A stretch of DNA of 64,000 bases from Ochrobactrum sp. BTU1. Lineage in GTDB: Bacteria; Pseudomonadota; Alphaproteobacteria; Rhizobiales; Rhizobiaceae. The notes beneath the pieces were generated by a model. The model ran no database searches, was not told the DNA's origin, and worked only from the letters and a program-made list of their open reading frames with translations. Within the stretch, counting starts at the first letter, position 1; every line of letters starts with the position of its first letter. The translations under genes and the position numbers were made by a program. Positions 8,967-16,286 of this stretch are shown here, piece after piece. The stretch lies in the NCBI GenBank assembly GCA_018798825.1, contig CP076354.1, forward strand, positions 1,426,001 to 1,490,000. The letters run 5' to 3'.

Positions 8967-9048
8967 TTAGAGCGCCAGGCGCCCTAACACTTTAAAATCA
9001 GAGCATAATTTTACGCTAAACTGATTCAAGTTTAAGGAATTATGCTCT
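8967..9048. repeat. intergenic palindromic repeat element (REP-like)
   Basis: The spacer holds an imperfect long dyad. AGAGCATAATT (9000-9010) pairs perfectly with AATTATGCTCT (9038-9048), with further pairing of TAAACT (9017-9022) against AGTTTA inside. A GC-rich dyad, GCGCC-A-GGCGC, lies at its left (about 8972-8982). The shape resembles short dispersed palindromes found in Brucellaceae intergenic regions. Its right arm includes the stop codon of the UPF0303 gene. It may act as an mRNA-stabilising or terminating hairpin. Family membership is from memory and unverified. Confidence 0.55.
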
Positions 9049-9544
9049 ATGCTGCGGGCAAAGCCAGAGCGACGGGGTCTTGGCCGAGATGCTCCGCAAT
9101 AGCCCGCACAACCAAGTTGTGATCCTCACGCTGCGGCAGACCTGAAACAATTGCTGTTCCAATCACCCCTGCACCCGCCACATTGATCGGGAAACCGCCA
9201 CCCGCGAGAGCATAATCGGCAACATCAAGCGCCTTGTGGGCCGCAAACATCTTGTCGTCGCGGTTCTGTTCAAGAACAAGGCGATAGCTCGAAGCATGAA
9301 ACCTGCGCACGACATTGAATTTTCGGCGCAGCCATTCGCTGTTGTCCACAGTCGTTCCGGCAGTAGATGCAAAGAACAGACGGCGATCCCAAAGCGAAAT
9401 ATCGATAGCAACTGAAAGCTTTTGCTTCACGGCCAGATCACGAATGCGATGGCCAAGAGAAAACGCATCATTTTCGTTGAAAGACGTGAAAATCAACGCC
9501 TGTTCCTGTCGGATAATCTGCTTGATATCGTCGCTCTGAGCCAT
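9047..9544 (-). CDS. UPF0303 / heme-degrading (GlcG-HbpS-like) domain protein
   Basis: This 165-residue protein is a UPF0303 member of the GlcG/HbpS-like fold. Visible family features are the N-terminal FTSFNENDAFSLGHRIRDLA, the central core (KLSVAIDISLWDRRLFF), the segment NSEWLRRKFNVVRRFHASSY, and the glycine-rich ALAGGGFPINVAGAGVIGTAIVSGL near the end. The heme-degrading label used for this family is weakly supported experimentally, so function is uncertain. It lies just upstream of a GlcD-type flavoprotein on the same strand, so the two may act on one metabolite pathway. Translation begins at the ATG at 9544 with GGGGAGA about ten bases before. The stop codon is embedded in a palindromic repeat. 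Confidence 0.8.
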   Translation of the reverse strand: MAQSDDIKQIIRQEQALIFTSFNENDAFSLGHRIRDLAVKQKLSVAIDISLWDRRLFFASTAGTTVDNSEWLRRKFNVVRRFHASSYRLVLEQNRDDKMFAAHKALDVADYALAGGGFPINVAGAGVIGTAIVSGLPQREDHNLVVRAIAEHLGQDPVALALPAA

Positions 9545-9663
9545 GTTGCATTATCTCCCCAAAATTCAGTGTGAGTTCTTTTGCGCCCTCAATCACATGA
9601 ATGCAACCGCTTACCCGCACCATCAAACTTGATTGATCGTGCGTGAACCGCTAGTGGAGCCTT

Positions 9664-10740
9664 ATGGCTCAGAAACCGAATATTGATGTACCCGCAAAAG
9701 GCGACCGCATACCGGAGTTTGTGGAAACCGCCGTATTCAAGCGCGATGTTTTTTCCGAAACCCGCGCAGGCTATTTTGCAGGCGATCCGGAAACCCGCAT
9801 CATTCGCCGCGTGGTCAGCGCAGCTCCATGGTGGTCGAAGCCGCTGGCATGGATTTTGGCGCGGCGTGAAATCCGCGGACTGAAAACAGTCCGTGGCATC
9901 GAAGGTGTTCCACAGCTTCTTTTTACTGATCGCGACGGCCTCTATCGTTCATGGACGGATGGCACACCGCTGCATCTTGCGCGGCCTTCCGATCCCAAAT
10001 GGTATCGCACAGCGCATCGCATTCTGCGCGACATGCGCCGCATGGGCGTTACGCATAACGATCTTGCCAAGCCACAAAACTGGCTGATGACGCCGGAAGG
10101 CGAAGCAGCCGTCATCGATTTCCAATTGGCAAGCGTACATCGTCGTCGTGGCGCTTTCTATCGCCTGCTGGCCTATGAAGACTTCCGTCACCTTATCAAG
10201 CAGAAACGCGCCTTTGCTGCCGATCTGATGACACCGACCGAAAAGCGTATTCTCGCGCGGCGCTCGCTGCCATCGCGCATCTGGCTCGCGACCGGCAAAA
10301 AAGTCTACAACTTCATCACCCGCGGCATTTTCAACTGGTCGGATGGTGAAGGCACGGGCGACCGTATCGACAATGAAGGCCCAGCCATCATGGCGGCCCT
10401 CAAGTCTGATCCGCGTGTGAAAGACGTGGCGCTTGCGCTATATTCGCTGCCCGCCAAGGGCGTTGGTCTTTATGCCTTCGTTGAAACGTTGGATGCAGAC
10501 GAAAAAAGTCTGCGTGCGCGGCTCAAGGGAACGAAGCTTGAACTCATCCAGCCGGTTGCACATCTGCCTCGACGTGATGACGGCACAATCCGTGACGACA
10601 TCCTGCGCCTGATCGCCATGAACCAGATGACAGAGCTCGATGATTTGCTGAGCCGCGAGCCGGAAATGCGCGGATTGGTGGAAGCCCTTGCTTCGCACCG
10701 CCTCAATTTCACGGACCGGCGCGTCACTCAGCTTGAGTAA
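9664..10740 (+). CDS. kinase-like protein fused to an AMP-binding-C-like domain
   Basis: This 358-residue protein is of unknown function. The N-terminal 215 residues look like a divergent protein-kinase-fold domain of the RIO/LPS-kinase type. RREIRGLKTVRGIEGVPQLL resembles the C-helix and hinge, the catalytic loop is GVTHNDLAKPQNW (His, Asp and Asn near 130, 132 and 137), and the DFG position reads DFQLA near 152. No clear glycine-rich loop or beta-3 lysine is visible; RIIRRVV may occupy that place. From about 235 to 330 the sequence resembles the C-terminal lid domain of acyl-CoA synthetases (SDPRVKDVALALYSLPAKGVGLYAFVET, then HLPRRDDGTIRDDILRLIA) with no adenylation domain. The start has GGAG four bases upstream. 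It precedes uvrD by about 40 bases. Usual database labels would say serine/threonine kinase; substrate and activity are unknown. Confidence 0.72.
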   Translation: MAQKPNIDVPAKGDRIPEFVETAVFKRDVFSETRAGYFAGDPETRIIRRVVSAAPWWSKPLAWILARREIRGLKTVRGIEGVPQLLFTDRDGLYRSWTDGTPLHLARPSDPKWYRTAHRILRDMRRMGVTHNDLAKPQNWLMTPEGEAAVIDFQLASVHRRRGAFYRLLAYEDFRHLIKQKRAFAADLMTPTEKRILARRSLPSRIWLATGKKVYNFITRGIFNWSDGEGTGDRIDNEGPAIMAALKSDPRVKDVALALYSLPAKGVGLYAFVETLDADEKSLRARLKGTKLELIQPVAHLPRRDDGTIRDDILRLIAMNQMTELDDLLSREPEMRGLVEALASHRLNFTDRRVTQLE

Positions 10741-10781
10741 TTTACTGGTCTTTCTTCCAAGAATCACTACATTCGGTGCAA

Positions 10782-13367
10782 ATGTCCGATTTCCCCGACG
10801 ATATGCCGTTTTTCGGCGATGACGTACCGGCTGACCGCGCGCCTGCGGCAGGCTCAATTGCCGCACGCGCCATGGCAGCGCGCAACCAACAACGTGGCGA
10901 ACCCGATTATCTACAAGGGCTGAACCCTGAACAGCGTCAAGCCGTTCTGACCACAGAAGGTCCGGTTCTGGTTCTCGCAGGTGCAGGCACGGGCAAGACT
11001 CGCGTTCTCACTACGCGTATTGCGCATATCCTAACAACCGGCCGCGCCTATCCAAGCCAGATTCTCGCCGTGACCTTTACCAACAAAGCCGCGCGCGAAA
11101 TGAAAGAGCGTATCGGCCATCTGGTTGGCGGCGCTGTTGAAGGTATGCCCTGGCTCGGCACGTTCCACTCCATCGGGGTGAAATTGCTGCGTAAACACGC
11201 TGAGCTGGTAAACCTCACTTCTGACTTCACAATTCTGGATACGGATGATGTGATCCGGCTGATCAAGCAGCTTATTCAGGCCGAAGGTCTGGATGACAAG
11301 CGCTGGCCTGCCCGTACATTCGCCAACATGATTGATGGCTGGAAGAACAAAGCCTTTGGTCCTGCCGATATCCCGGAAGGCGATGCACGTTCGTTCGGCA
11401 ACGGCAAAGGCCGTGAACTTTATCACGCCTATCAGGAACGCTTGCGCACGCTGAACGCCTGCGACTTCGGTGATCTGCTGCTGCATCCGATCCGCATTTT
11501 CCGCAATCATCCGGATATCCTGCGCGAGTATCACGCCAAGTTCCGATACATTCTGGTGGACGAGTATCAGGACACCAACACCGCGCAATATATGTGGCTA
11601 CGTCTTCTGGCTCAGAGGCCTAAATCAAAATCAACAGCGCCCGTCGCCACAGAAAACACGCCGATACAGCCCGCTAGGGCGTCCGAGCCAATGCGAGGCC
11701 CCCGCGGAGCCGGTGAGCATAGCGAACTCGGCGTGAGCGAAAACAAAGTCAATCTCTGTTGCGTAGGCGATGACGATCAGTCGATTTATGGCTGGCGCGG
11801 CGCAGAAGTGGATAACATCCTCCGCTTTGAGAAGGATTTTCCGGGCGCAGTCGTCATCAAGCTTGAGCGCAATTATCGCTCGACGGCGCATATTCTCGGT
11901 ACTGCAGCGCATCTGATTGCACATAATGAAGGTCGTCTCGGCAAAACGCTTTTCACCGAAGCGCCAAACCCTGATGATCCAAAAGTCAAAATCCACGCCG
12001 CATGGGATTCAGAAGAAGAAGCCCGTGCCGTTGGAGAAGCGATTGAACAGGCGCAGCGTCAGGGCCATCTGCTCAACAATATGGCGATCCTCGTGCGTGC
12101 ATCCTTCCAGATGCGTGAGTTCGAAGATCGCTTCGTGACGCTCGGCCTCAATTACCGGGTCATCGGTGGTCCGCGCTTCTATGAACGCCTCGAAATTCGG
12201 GATGCCATGGCCTATATGCGCGTTGTTGCGCAACCGGCCGACGATCTGGCACTTGAGCGCATCATCAACACGCCGAAGCGTGGGCTTGGTGAAGCGGCCA
12301 TTCGTCAGGTTCATGATTATGCCCGCGCACGCGATATTTCGATGTTTGCTGCGGCCTGCGATCTGGTTGAAACCGAAGAGCTGAAGCCAAAGCCGCGTTC
12401 GGCACTGCGTGAAGTGGTCGATAATTTCCGCCGCTGGCAGTCACTTCTCGACAATACCCCACACACAGAACTCGCCGAAACCATTCTCGACGAGTCTGGC
12501 TACACAGCCATGTGGCAGAATGACAAATCGGCAGAAGCGCCGGGCCGACTAGAAAACCTCAAGGAACTTATCCGTTCCATGGAGGAGTATGAGAGCCTGC
12601 GCGGCTTCCTTGAGCATGTTGCGCTCGTCATGGATGCCGAGAAGAACGAGGATATGGATGCCGTCAACATCATGACGCTCCATTCCGCAAAGGGCCTGGA
12701 ATTTGAAACCGTCTTCCTGCCCGGCTGGGAAGAAGGCCTGTTTCCGCATCAGCGTGCGCTCGATGAAGGCGGACGCTCTGGTCTGGAAGAAGAACGCCGC
12801 CTCGCCTATGTCGGCGTGACGCGCGCCAAAAAGAACCTGCATATCTGGTTCGTTTCCAATCGCCGCATTCATGGCATGTGGCAGTCGACCATTCCGTCTC
12901 GCTTTCTGGAAGAACTTCCTGAAACGCATGTCGAAGTAGCGGAGATGGAAGGCAATTACGGCGGTTACGGTAATAGTGGCTATGGACAATCGCGCTTCGA
13001 CAAGGCTGATCCTTTCCAGAACTCCTATTCGACGCCCGGCTGGCAGCGCGCGCAGCAGAACCGCTCGGATGCCACTCGCAACAATTGGGGCTCACGCTCC
13101 GGTGCCAATGTTGAACGCATTGGCTATGGCGAAACGGATTCAGGCTTTGGTGCTGGTCGTGGTTCCATCAAGGGGCGCACGATTGACGGTGAACTGGTTG
13201 CAAAGTCGGTTGCTGACAAACCATCAGACTTCTTCGTCGGCGACCGCGTGTTCCATATCAAGTTTGGCAATGGAACAATCGCGACGATCGATGGAAACAA
13301 GCTGACCATCGACTTCGATAAGGCCGGACAAAAGCGCGTTCTCGACAGCTTCGTCCAGCGCGCATAG
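10782..13367 (+). CDS. uvrD: UvrD/PcrA-type ATP-dependent DNA helicase
   Basis: This 861-residue superfamily 1A helicase unwinds 3'-5' in nucleotide excision and mismatch repair and removes RecA or stalled polymerases. The motifs are in order: Q-motif and LNPEQRQAV near 47-55, Walker A GAGTGKT at 67-73, TFTNKAAREMKERI, Walker B VDEYQDTN near 258, GDDDQSIYGWRGA near 328, ERNYRS, VNIMTLHSAKGLEFETVFLPG and EERRLAYVGVTRAK. A roughly 45-residue Pro/Ser/Gly-rich insertion (encoded about 11614-11748) splits motif II from motif III. The last 150 residues are a flexible Gly/Asn/Tyr-rich stretch and a Tudor-like end (DFFVGDRVFHIKFGNGTI). ATG at 10782 is preferred over the GTG two codons upstream. Confidence 0.95.
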   Translation: MSDFPDDMPFFGDDVPADRAPAAGSIAARAMAARNQQRGEPDYLQGLNPEQRQAVLTTEGPVLVLAGAGTGKTRVLTTRIAHILTTGRAYPSQILAVTFTNKAAREMKERIGHLVGGAVEGMPWLGTFHSIGVKLLRKHAELVNLTSDFTILDTDDVIRLIKQLIQAEGLDDKRWPARTFANMIDGWKNKAFGPADIPEGDARSFGNGKGRELYHAYQERLRTLNACDFGDLLLHPIRIFRNHPDILREYHAKFRYILVDEYQDTNTAQYMWLRLLAQRPKSKSTAPVATENTPIQPARASEPMRGPRGAGEHSELGVSENKVNLCCVGDDDQSIYGWRGAEVDNILRFEKDFPGAVVIKLERNYRSTAHILGTAAHLIAHNEGRLGKTLFTEAPNPDDPKVKIHAAWDSEEEARAVGEAIEQAQRQGHLLNNMAILVRASFQMREFEDRFVTLGLNYRVIGGPRFYERLEIRDAMAYMRVVAQPADDLALERIINTPKRGLGEAAIRQVHDYARARDISMFAAACDLVETEELKPKPRSALREVVDNFRRWQSLLDNTPHTELAETILDESGYTAMWQNDKSAEAPGRLENLKELIRSMEEYESLRGFLEHVALVMDAEKNEDMDAVNIMTLHSAKGLEFETVFLPGWEEGLFPHQRALDEGGRSGLEEERRLAYVGVTRAKKNLHIWFVSNRRIHGMWQSTIPSRFLEELPETHVEVAEMEGNYGGYGNSGYGQSRFDKADPFQNSYSTPGWQRAQQNRSDATRNNWGSRSGANVERIGYGETDSGFGAGRGSIKGRTIDGELVAKSVADKPSDFFVGDRVFHIKFGNGTIATIDGNKLTIDFDKAGQKRVLDSFVQRA

Positions 13368-13383
13368 ATTATGAAAACTAAAT

Positions 13384-13410
13384 AAGCCGGAAATTATTCC
13401 GGCTTTCCTT
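13384..13410. terminator. bidirectional terminator between uvrD and creA
   Basis: AAGCCGGAA (13384-13392) and TTCCGGCTT (13397-13405) form a perfect 9-bp stem with a four-base loop, ATTA. T-rich sequence follows in the plus direction and TTATTTAGTTTT in the minus direction. The loop contains the TAA stop of creA (13394-13396), so the terminator stem encodes the last creA codons. Confidence 0.75.
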
Positions 13411-13894
13411 TCTCCCACGTCACATCGCCTTTAAAGAGTGGAACGGTCGACAGCGATGTCTTGGCTGAACCATCCTGAACCTGTGTCGCATGAGCAAGAT
13501 AGAGCAGCGTATTGTTCTTCTGGTCATAAATGCGCGTGATGACCAGCTTCTTCCAGATCAGGCTTGTGCGTTCTGAGAAGACCCGCTCTCCGCCTTTGCC
13601 AAGCTTGATGTCGCCAATGGTAATCGGACCAGACTGCTCACAGGAAATCGAAGCGTTGGACGGGTTTTCGAACCAGTTGCCTTTTTGCAACCGGTCAATC
13701 ATGCCGCGAGAAAACGAAGCCAAATAACAGGTAACGCCCTGCACCTTCGGGTCCTGCACAGCATCAACCACAATATCATTGCCCAGCCAGTCCACACCGA
13801 CTTGACCGACTTCCTCAGCCGATACGGCAGCCGATGCGCCGACCAGCAACATTGGGGCAACAAGCAATGCGGCGAGCTTATTCAAATTGGACAT
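13394..13894 (-). CDS. creA: CreA family periplasmic protein
   Basis: This 166-residue secreted protein has a cleavable signal peptide (residues 1-26, ending ASAAVSA before EEVG). Its body matches the CreA family: QVGVDWLGNDIVVDAVQDPKVQGVTCYL, FSRGMIDRLQKGNWFENPSNASISCEQSGPI, and ERTSLIWKKLVITRIYD. Two cysteines (TCY and SCE) could form a disulfide. CreA is widespread in proteobacteria, but its function is not established despite the E. coli creABCD operon name, and no creBCD is present here. The start is well supported by GGAG seven bases before the ATG. It is convergent with uvrD. Confidence 0.9.
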   Translation of the reverse strand: MSNLNKLAALLVAPMLLVGASAAVSAEEVGQVGVDWLGNDIVVDAVQDPKVQGVTCYLASFSRGMIDRLQKGNWFENPSNASISCEQSGPITIGDIKLGKGGERVFSERTSLIWKKLVITRIYDQKNNTLLYLAHATQVQDGSAKTSLSTVPLFKGDVTWEKGKPE

Positions 13895-13960
13895 AGAAAA
13901 TCTCCAGCAACTTTGATGGAAAAATGGAGAAGCAAATCGGGCTTTGCAAGATTGGGATGC

Positions 13961-14593
13961 CTAAACACCCCATTTTTCCAGAAAGGCTTCGATTTCAAGC
14001 GTCTGGATGTCGGGAACAGCTTCATAAAGCTTTTCCATTGGCCAGTCCCACCAGTTGAGTGCGAGCAGTCTTTCAATGATTTTGTCGTCAAAGCGCTTGC
14101 GAATGATCCGCGCCGGAACGCCGCCCACGACATGATATGGCGCTACGTCTTTCGTCACCACCGCATTGGCACCGATCACCGCGCCATGGCCGATGGTCAC
14201 ACCCGGTGTAATCACCGCGCCATGACCGATCCATACATCATTACCGATGGTGACACGCTTTGCCTGACGTCGCGCGCGAAACTCGCCATCCACACCTAAA
14301 TAGCGGAAATATTCATTGGGCCGGTAGCTCACCTTATGGGTCGTCAACCGTTCCATCGGATGCTCAAGCGCGTTTATCCGCACATTAGCAGCAATAGAGC
14401 AGAACTTGCCGATCTCAGCATAAATGCCTTCGCCATTACGCTCAAAATAGGTGAAGTCGCCCACCGTGACTTCACGCAAGATTACACGCTCACCAATGTC
14501 GACATACCGGCCCAGCCTGCTGGATTTGAGCTGCGCGGTCGAATGAATGCGCGGTTCGCTATTCTGGAAACGAAGGTCTTCACCCTGCGTCAT
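13961..14593 (-). CDS. hexapeptide-repeat acyltransferase (phosphonate-associated transferase family)
   Basis: This 210-residue left-handed beta-helix (LbH) enzyme, probably an acetyl-CoA-dependent acetyltransferase, shows hexapeptide repeats: [24 protein letters not shown], then [34 protein letters not shown], and [48 protein letters not shown]. The run HPMERLTTH carries the His residues conserved in xenobiotic/chloramphenicol-type acetyltransferases. Overall it best fits the transferase family often found in phosphonate (phn) gene clusters. No phn genes lie nearby, so this could be a relocated copy or a different acceptor specificity. It lies 66 bases upstream of creA on the same strand, with creA's own promoter likely between. 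Confidence 0.78.
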   Translation of the reverse strand: MTQGEDLRFQNSEPRIHSTAQLKSSRLGRYVDIGERVILREVTVGDFTYFERNGEGIYAEIGKFCSIAANVRINALEHPMERLTTHKVSYRPNEYFRYLGVDGEFRARRQAKRVTIGNDVWIGHGAVITPGVTIGHGAVIGANAVVTKDVAPYHVVGGVPARIIRKRFDDKIIERLLALNWWDWPMEKLYEAVPDIQTLEIEAFLEKWGV

Positions 14594-14768
14594 TTCAAAA
14601 CTTTCTGAAATCTTTGCACTCTGCTAGACTGACATTGCAGTTCCAACATCGCCTGCGGCAGTTCGTCAGCGCTTGCATATAAGCGCTTTCCTGTCGCAGA
14701 TCGATGTAAATTCAGAATAGCGTGCTTATTTGCGATAAATACAAAACAAAATTCAAGGCTGACTGGAC

Positions 14769-15359
14769 ATGAAAAAATTCCTGCCCATCTTCATCTTCGC
14801 TTTCATCATCGTGATTGTCGGTGCTGCTGGCTTTAATCTGATCCGTGACCGCAATTCAGCTGACCAGCCATTCGGCGGTTCGTTCAATCTGGTGTCGATG
14901 GATGGGAAACCATTTACCGAGAAAGACCTGCGCGAAACCCCTTCCCTTGTCTTCTTCGGCTTCACCCATTGTCCTGATGTTTGCCCGACCACGCTTTATG
15001 AACTGGACGGTTATCTGAAACAGCTTGGCCCTGAAGCTGATGATATTAAAGCTTATTTCATTTCAGTTGATCCTGAGCGCGATACGCAGGACATCATGAA
15101 AACCTATGTCAGCAACGTATCCGACCGCATTATTGGCGTCACCGGCACACCTGAAAGTGTAGCTGACGTGGTAAAGTCCTATCACATCTATGCCAAGAAA
15201 GTTCCAACTGAAGACGGCGAGTACACAGTCGACCACACGGCTTCTGTTTTCCTTCTCGATAAGGGCGGTCGCTTCCGCGGAACAATCGCCTACCAGGAGA
15301 ACCCAGATACTGCTCTGGAAAAGTTGAAGAATCTGGCCAAAGGTCGCGCAAACGGGTAA
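14769..15359 (+). CDS. SCO1/SenC family copper-binding thioredoxin-like protein
   Basis: This 196-residue protein is anchored by one N-terminal helix (about 5-23) with a periplasmic thioredoxin fold. The copper site is CPDVC within FFGFTHCPDVCPTTLYELDG (around 73-77) plus the conserved His in VDHTASVFLLD (near 159). The redox-fold landmark ISVDPERDT is also present. SCO proteins deliver copper to the CuA centre of cytochrome c oxidase or act as thiol reductants. No oxidase genes are adjacent. It is followed by prmA 36 bases downstream on the same strand, possibly in one transcript. Confidence 0.9.
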   Translation: MKKFLPIFIFAFIIVIVGAAGFNLIRDRNSADQPFGGSFNLVSMDGKPFTEKDLRETPSLVFFGFTHCPDVCPTTLYELDGYLKQLGPEADDIKAYFISVDPERDTQDIMKTYVSNVSDRIIGVTGTPESVADVVKSYHIYAKKVPTEDGEYTVDHTASVFLLDKGGRFRGTIAYQENPDTALEKLKNLAKGRANG

Positions 15360-15395
15360 ACAAAGCTTCCAATTCGATTTGAGAGCTTATTATCC

Positions 15396-16253
15396 ATGCC
15401 CCAATCACGACTCTTCTTTTCGGCTGACAAGACGGAAGCCGAACGAATCTATGACATCATCGAACAAGCATTCGAGGATGAAGCCTTCCCGATTGCGATT
15501 ACCGAAATCGATGAAGACCGTCAGATTTTCGAAGTTTCCGTCTATACCGAAGATGGAGCCGAGGAACTTGCAGCGCGCATAGACGCGCTGGTGGGTGCAG
15601 GCAAGTTTGAAACAGAGGAACTGCCAGATATTGACTGGGTCACGCACTCGCTTTCAGTCCTGAAGCCAGTTCGAGCCGGACGTTTCTTCGTGCATGGCTC
15701 GCATGATAGCGACAAGCTTCAAGCTGACGACATTCCGATTTTGATCGATGCGGGCCTTGCTTTCGGCACCGGCCATCATGGCACTACGTCCGGCTGCCTT
15801 GAAATGATCGAGGAAGTGGTTGAGCGCGAACATCCAACCAACGCGCTCGATCTCGGCACCGGCTCCGCAGTTCTGGCAATCGCCATTGCCAAGCTTGCAC
15901 CGATTCCAGTCCTAGCCACCGATATCGACCCGATTGCTGTCACTGTTGCCGCTGAAAATACCGTTCTCAACGGCGTGAGTGAGCATGTCATCACAGCGAC
16001 TGCCGAAGGCTTTGACCATCCTATCTTCCGTTCCTATACGCCGTTTGATCTGATCGTCGCCAATATTCTCGCCAATCCACTGATGGAACTCGCACCTGCG
16101 CTCAAATCGCATCTGGCTTCAAGCGGCTCGATCATCTTGTCCGGTATTCTCGACAGCCAGCATGACATGGTGCTTGCCGCCTATCAGGCGCAGGGTTTGA
16201 CGCATATCAAAACGCTGCACCGCGAAGGCTGGGTCACAATTCATCTGAAATAA
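15396..16253 (+). CDS. prmA: ribosomal protein L11 methyltransferase
   Basis: This 285-residue, SAM-dependent cytoplasmic enzyme trimethylates lysines and the N-terminus of ribosomal protein L11. An N-terminal ferredoxin-like recognition domain (about 1-90) is followed by the methyltransferase fold: the entry segment [25 protein letters not shown] motif [18 protein letters not shown] (near 150), the acidic ATDIDPIAV, and the catalytic-loop [17 protein letters not shown] (near 215). The length suits the family. It lies between the SCO gene and aminopeptidase P on the same strand. The Shine-Dalgarno is weak, but the start is supported by the conserved N-terminal domain. Confidence 0.92.
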   Translation: MPQSRLFFSADKTEAERIYDIIEQAFEDEAFPIAITEIDEDRQIFEVSVYTEDGAEELAARIDALVGAGKFETEELPDIDWVTHSLSVLKPVRAGRFFVHGSHDSDKLQADDIPILIDAGLAFGTGHHGTTSGCLEMIEEVVEREHPTNALDLGTGSAVLAIAIAKLAPIPVLATDIDPIAVTVAAENTVLNGVSEHVITATAEGFDHPIFRSYTPFDLIVANILANPLMELAPALKSHLASSGSIILSGILDSQHDMVLAAYQAQGLTHIKTLHREGWVTIHLK

Positions 16254-16286
16254 CGCGGTTTTCCTTATTCATTGCGAGTTACGCTC

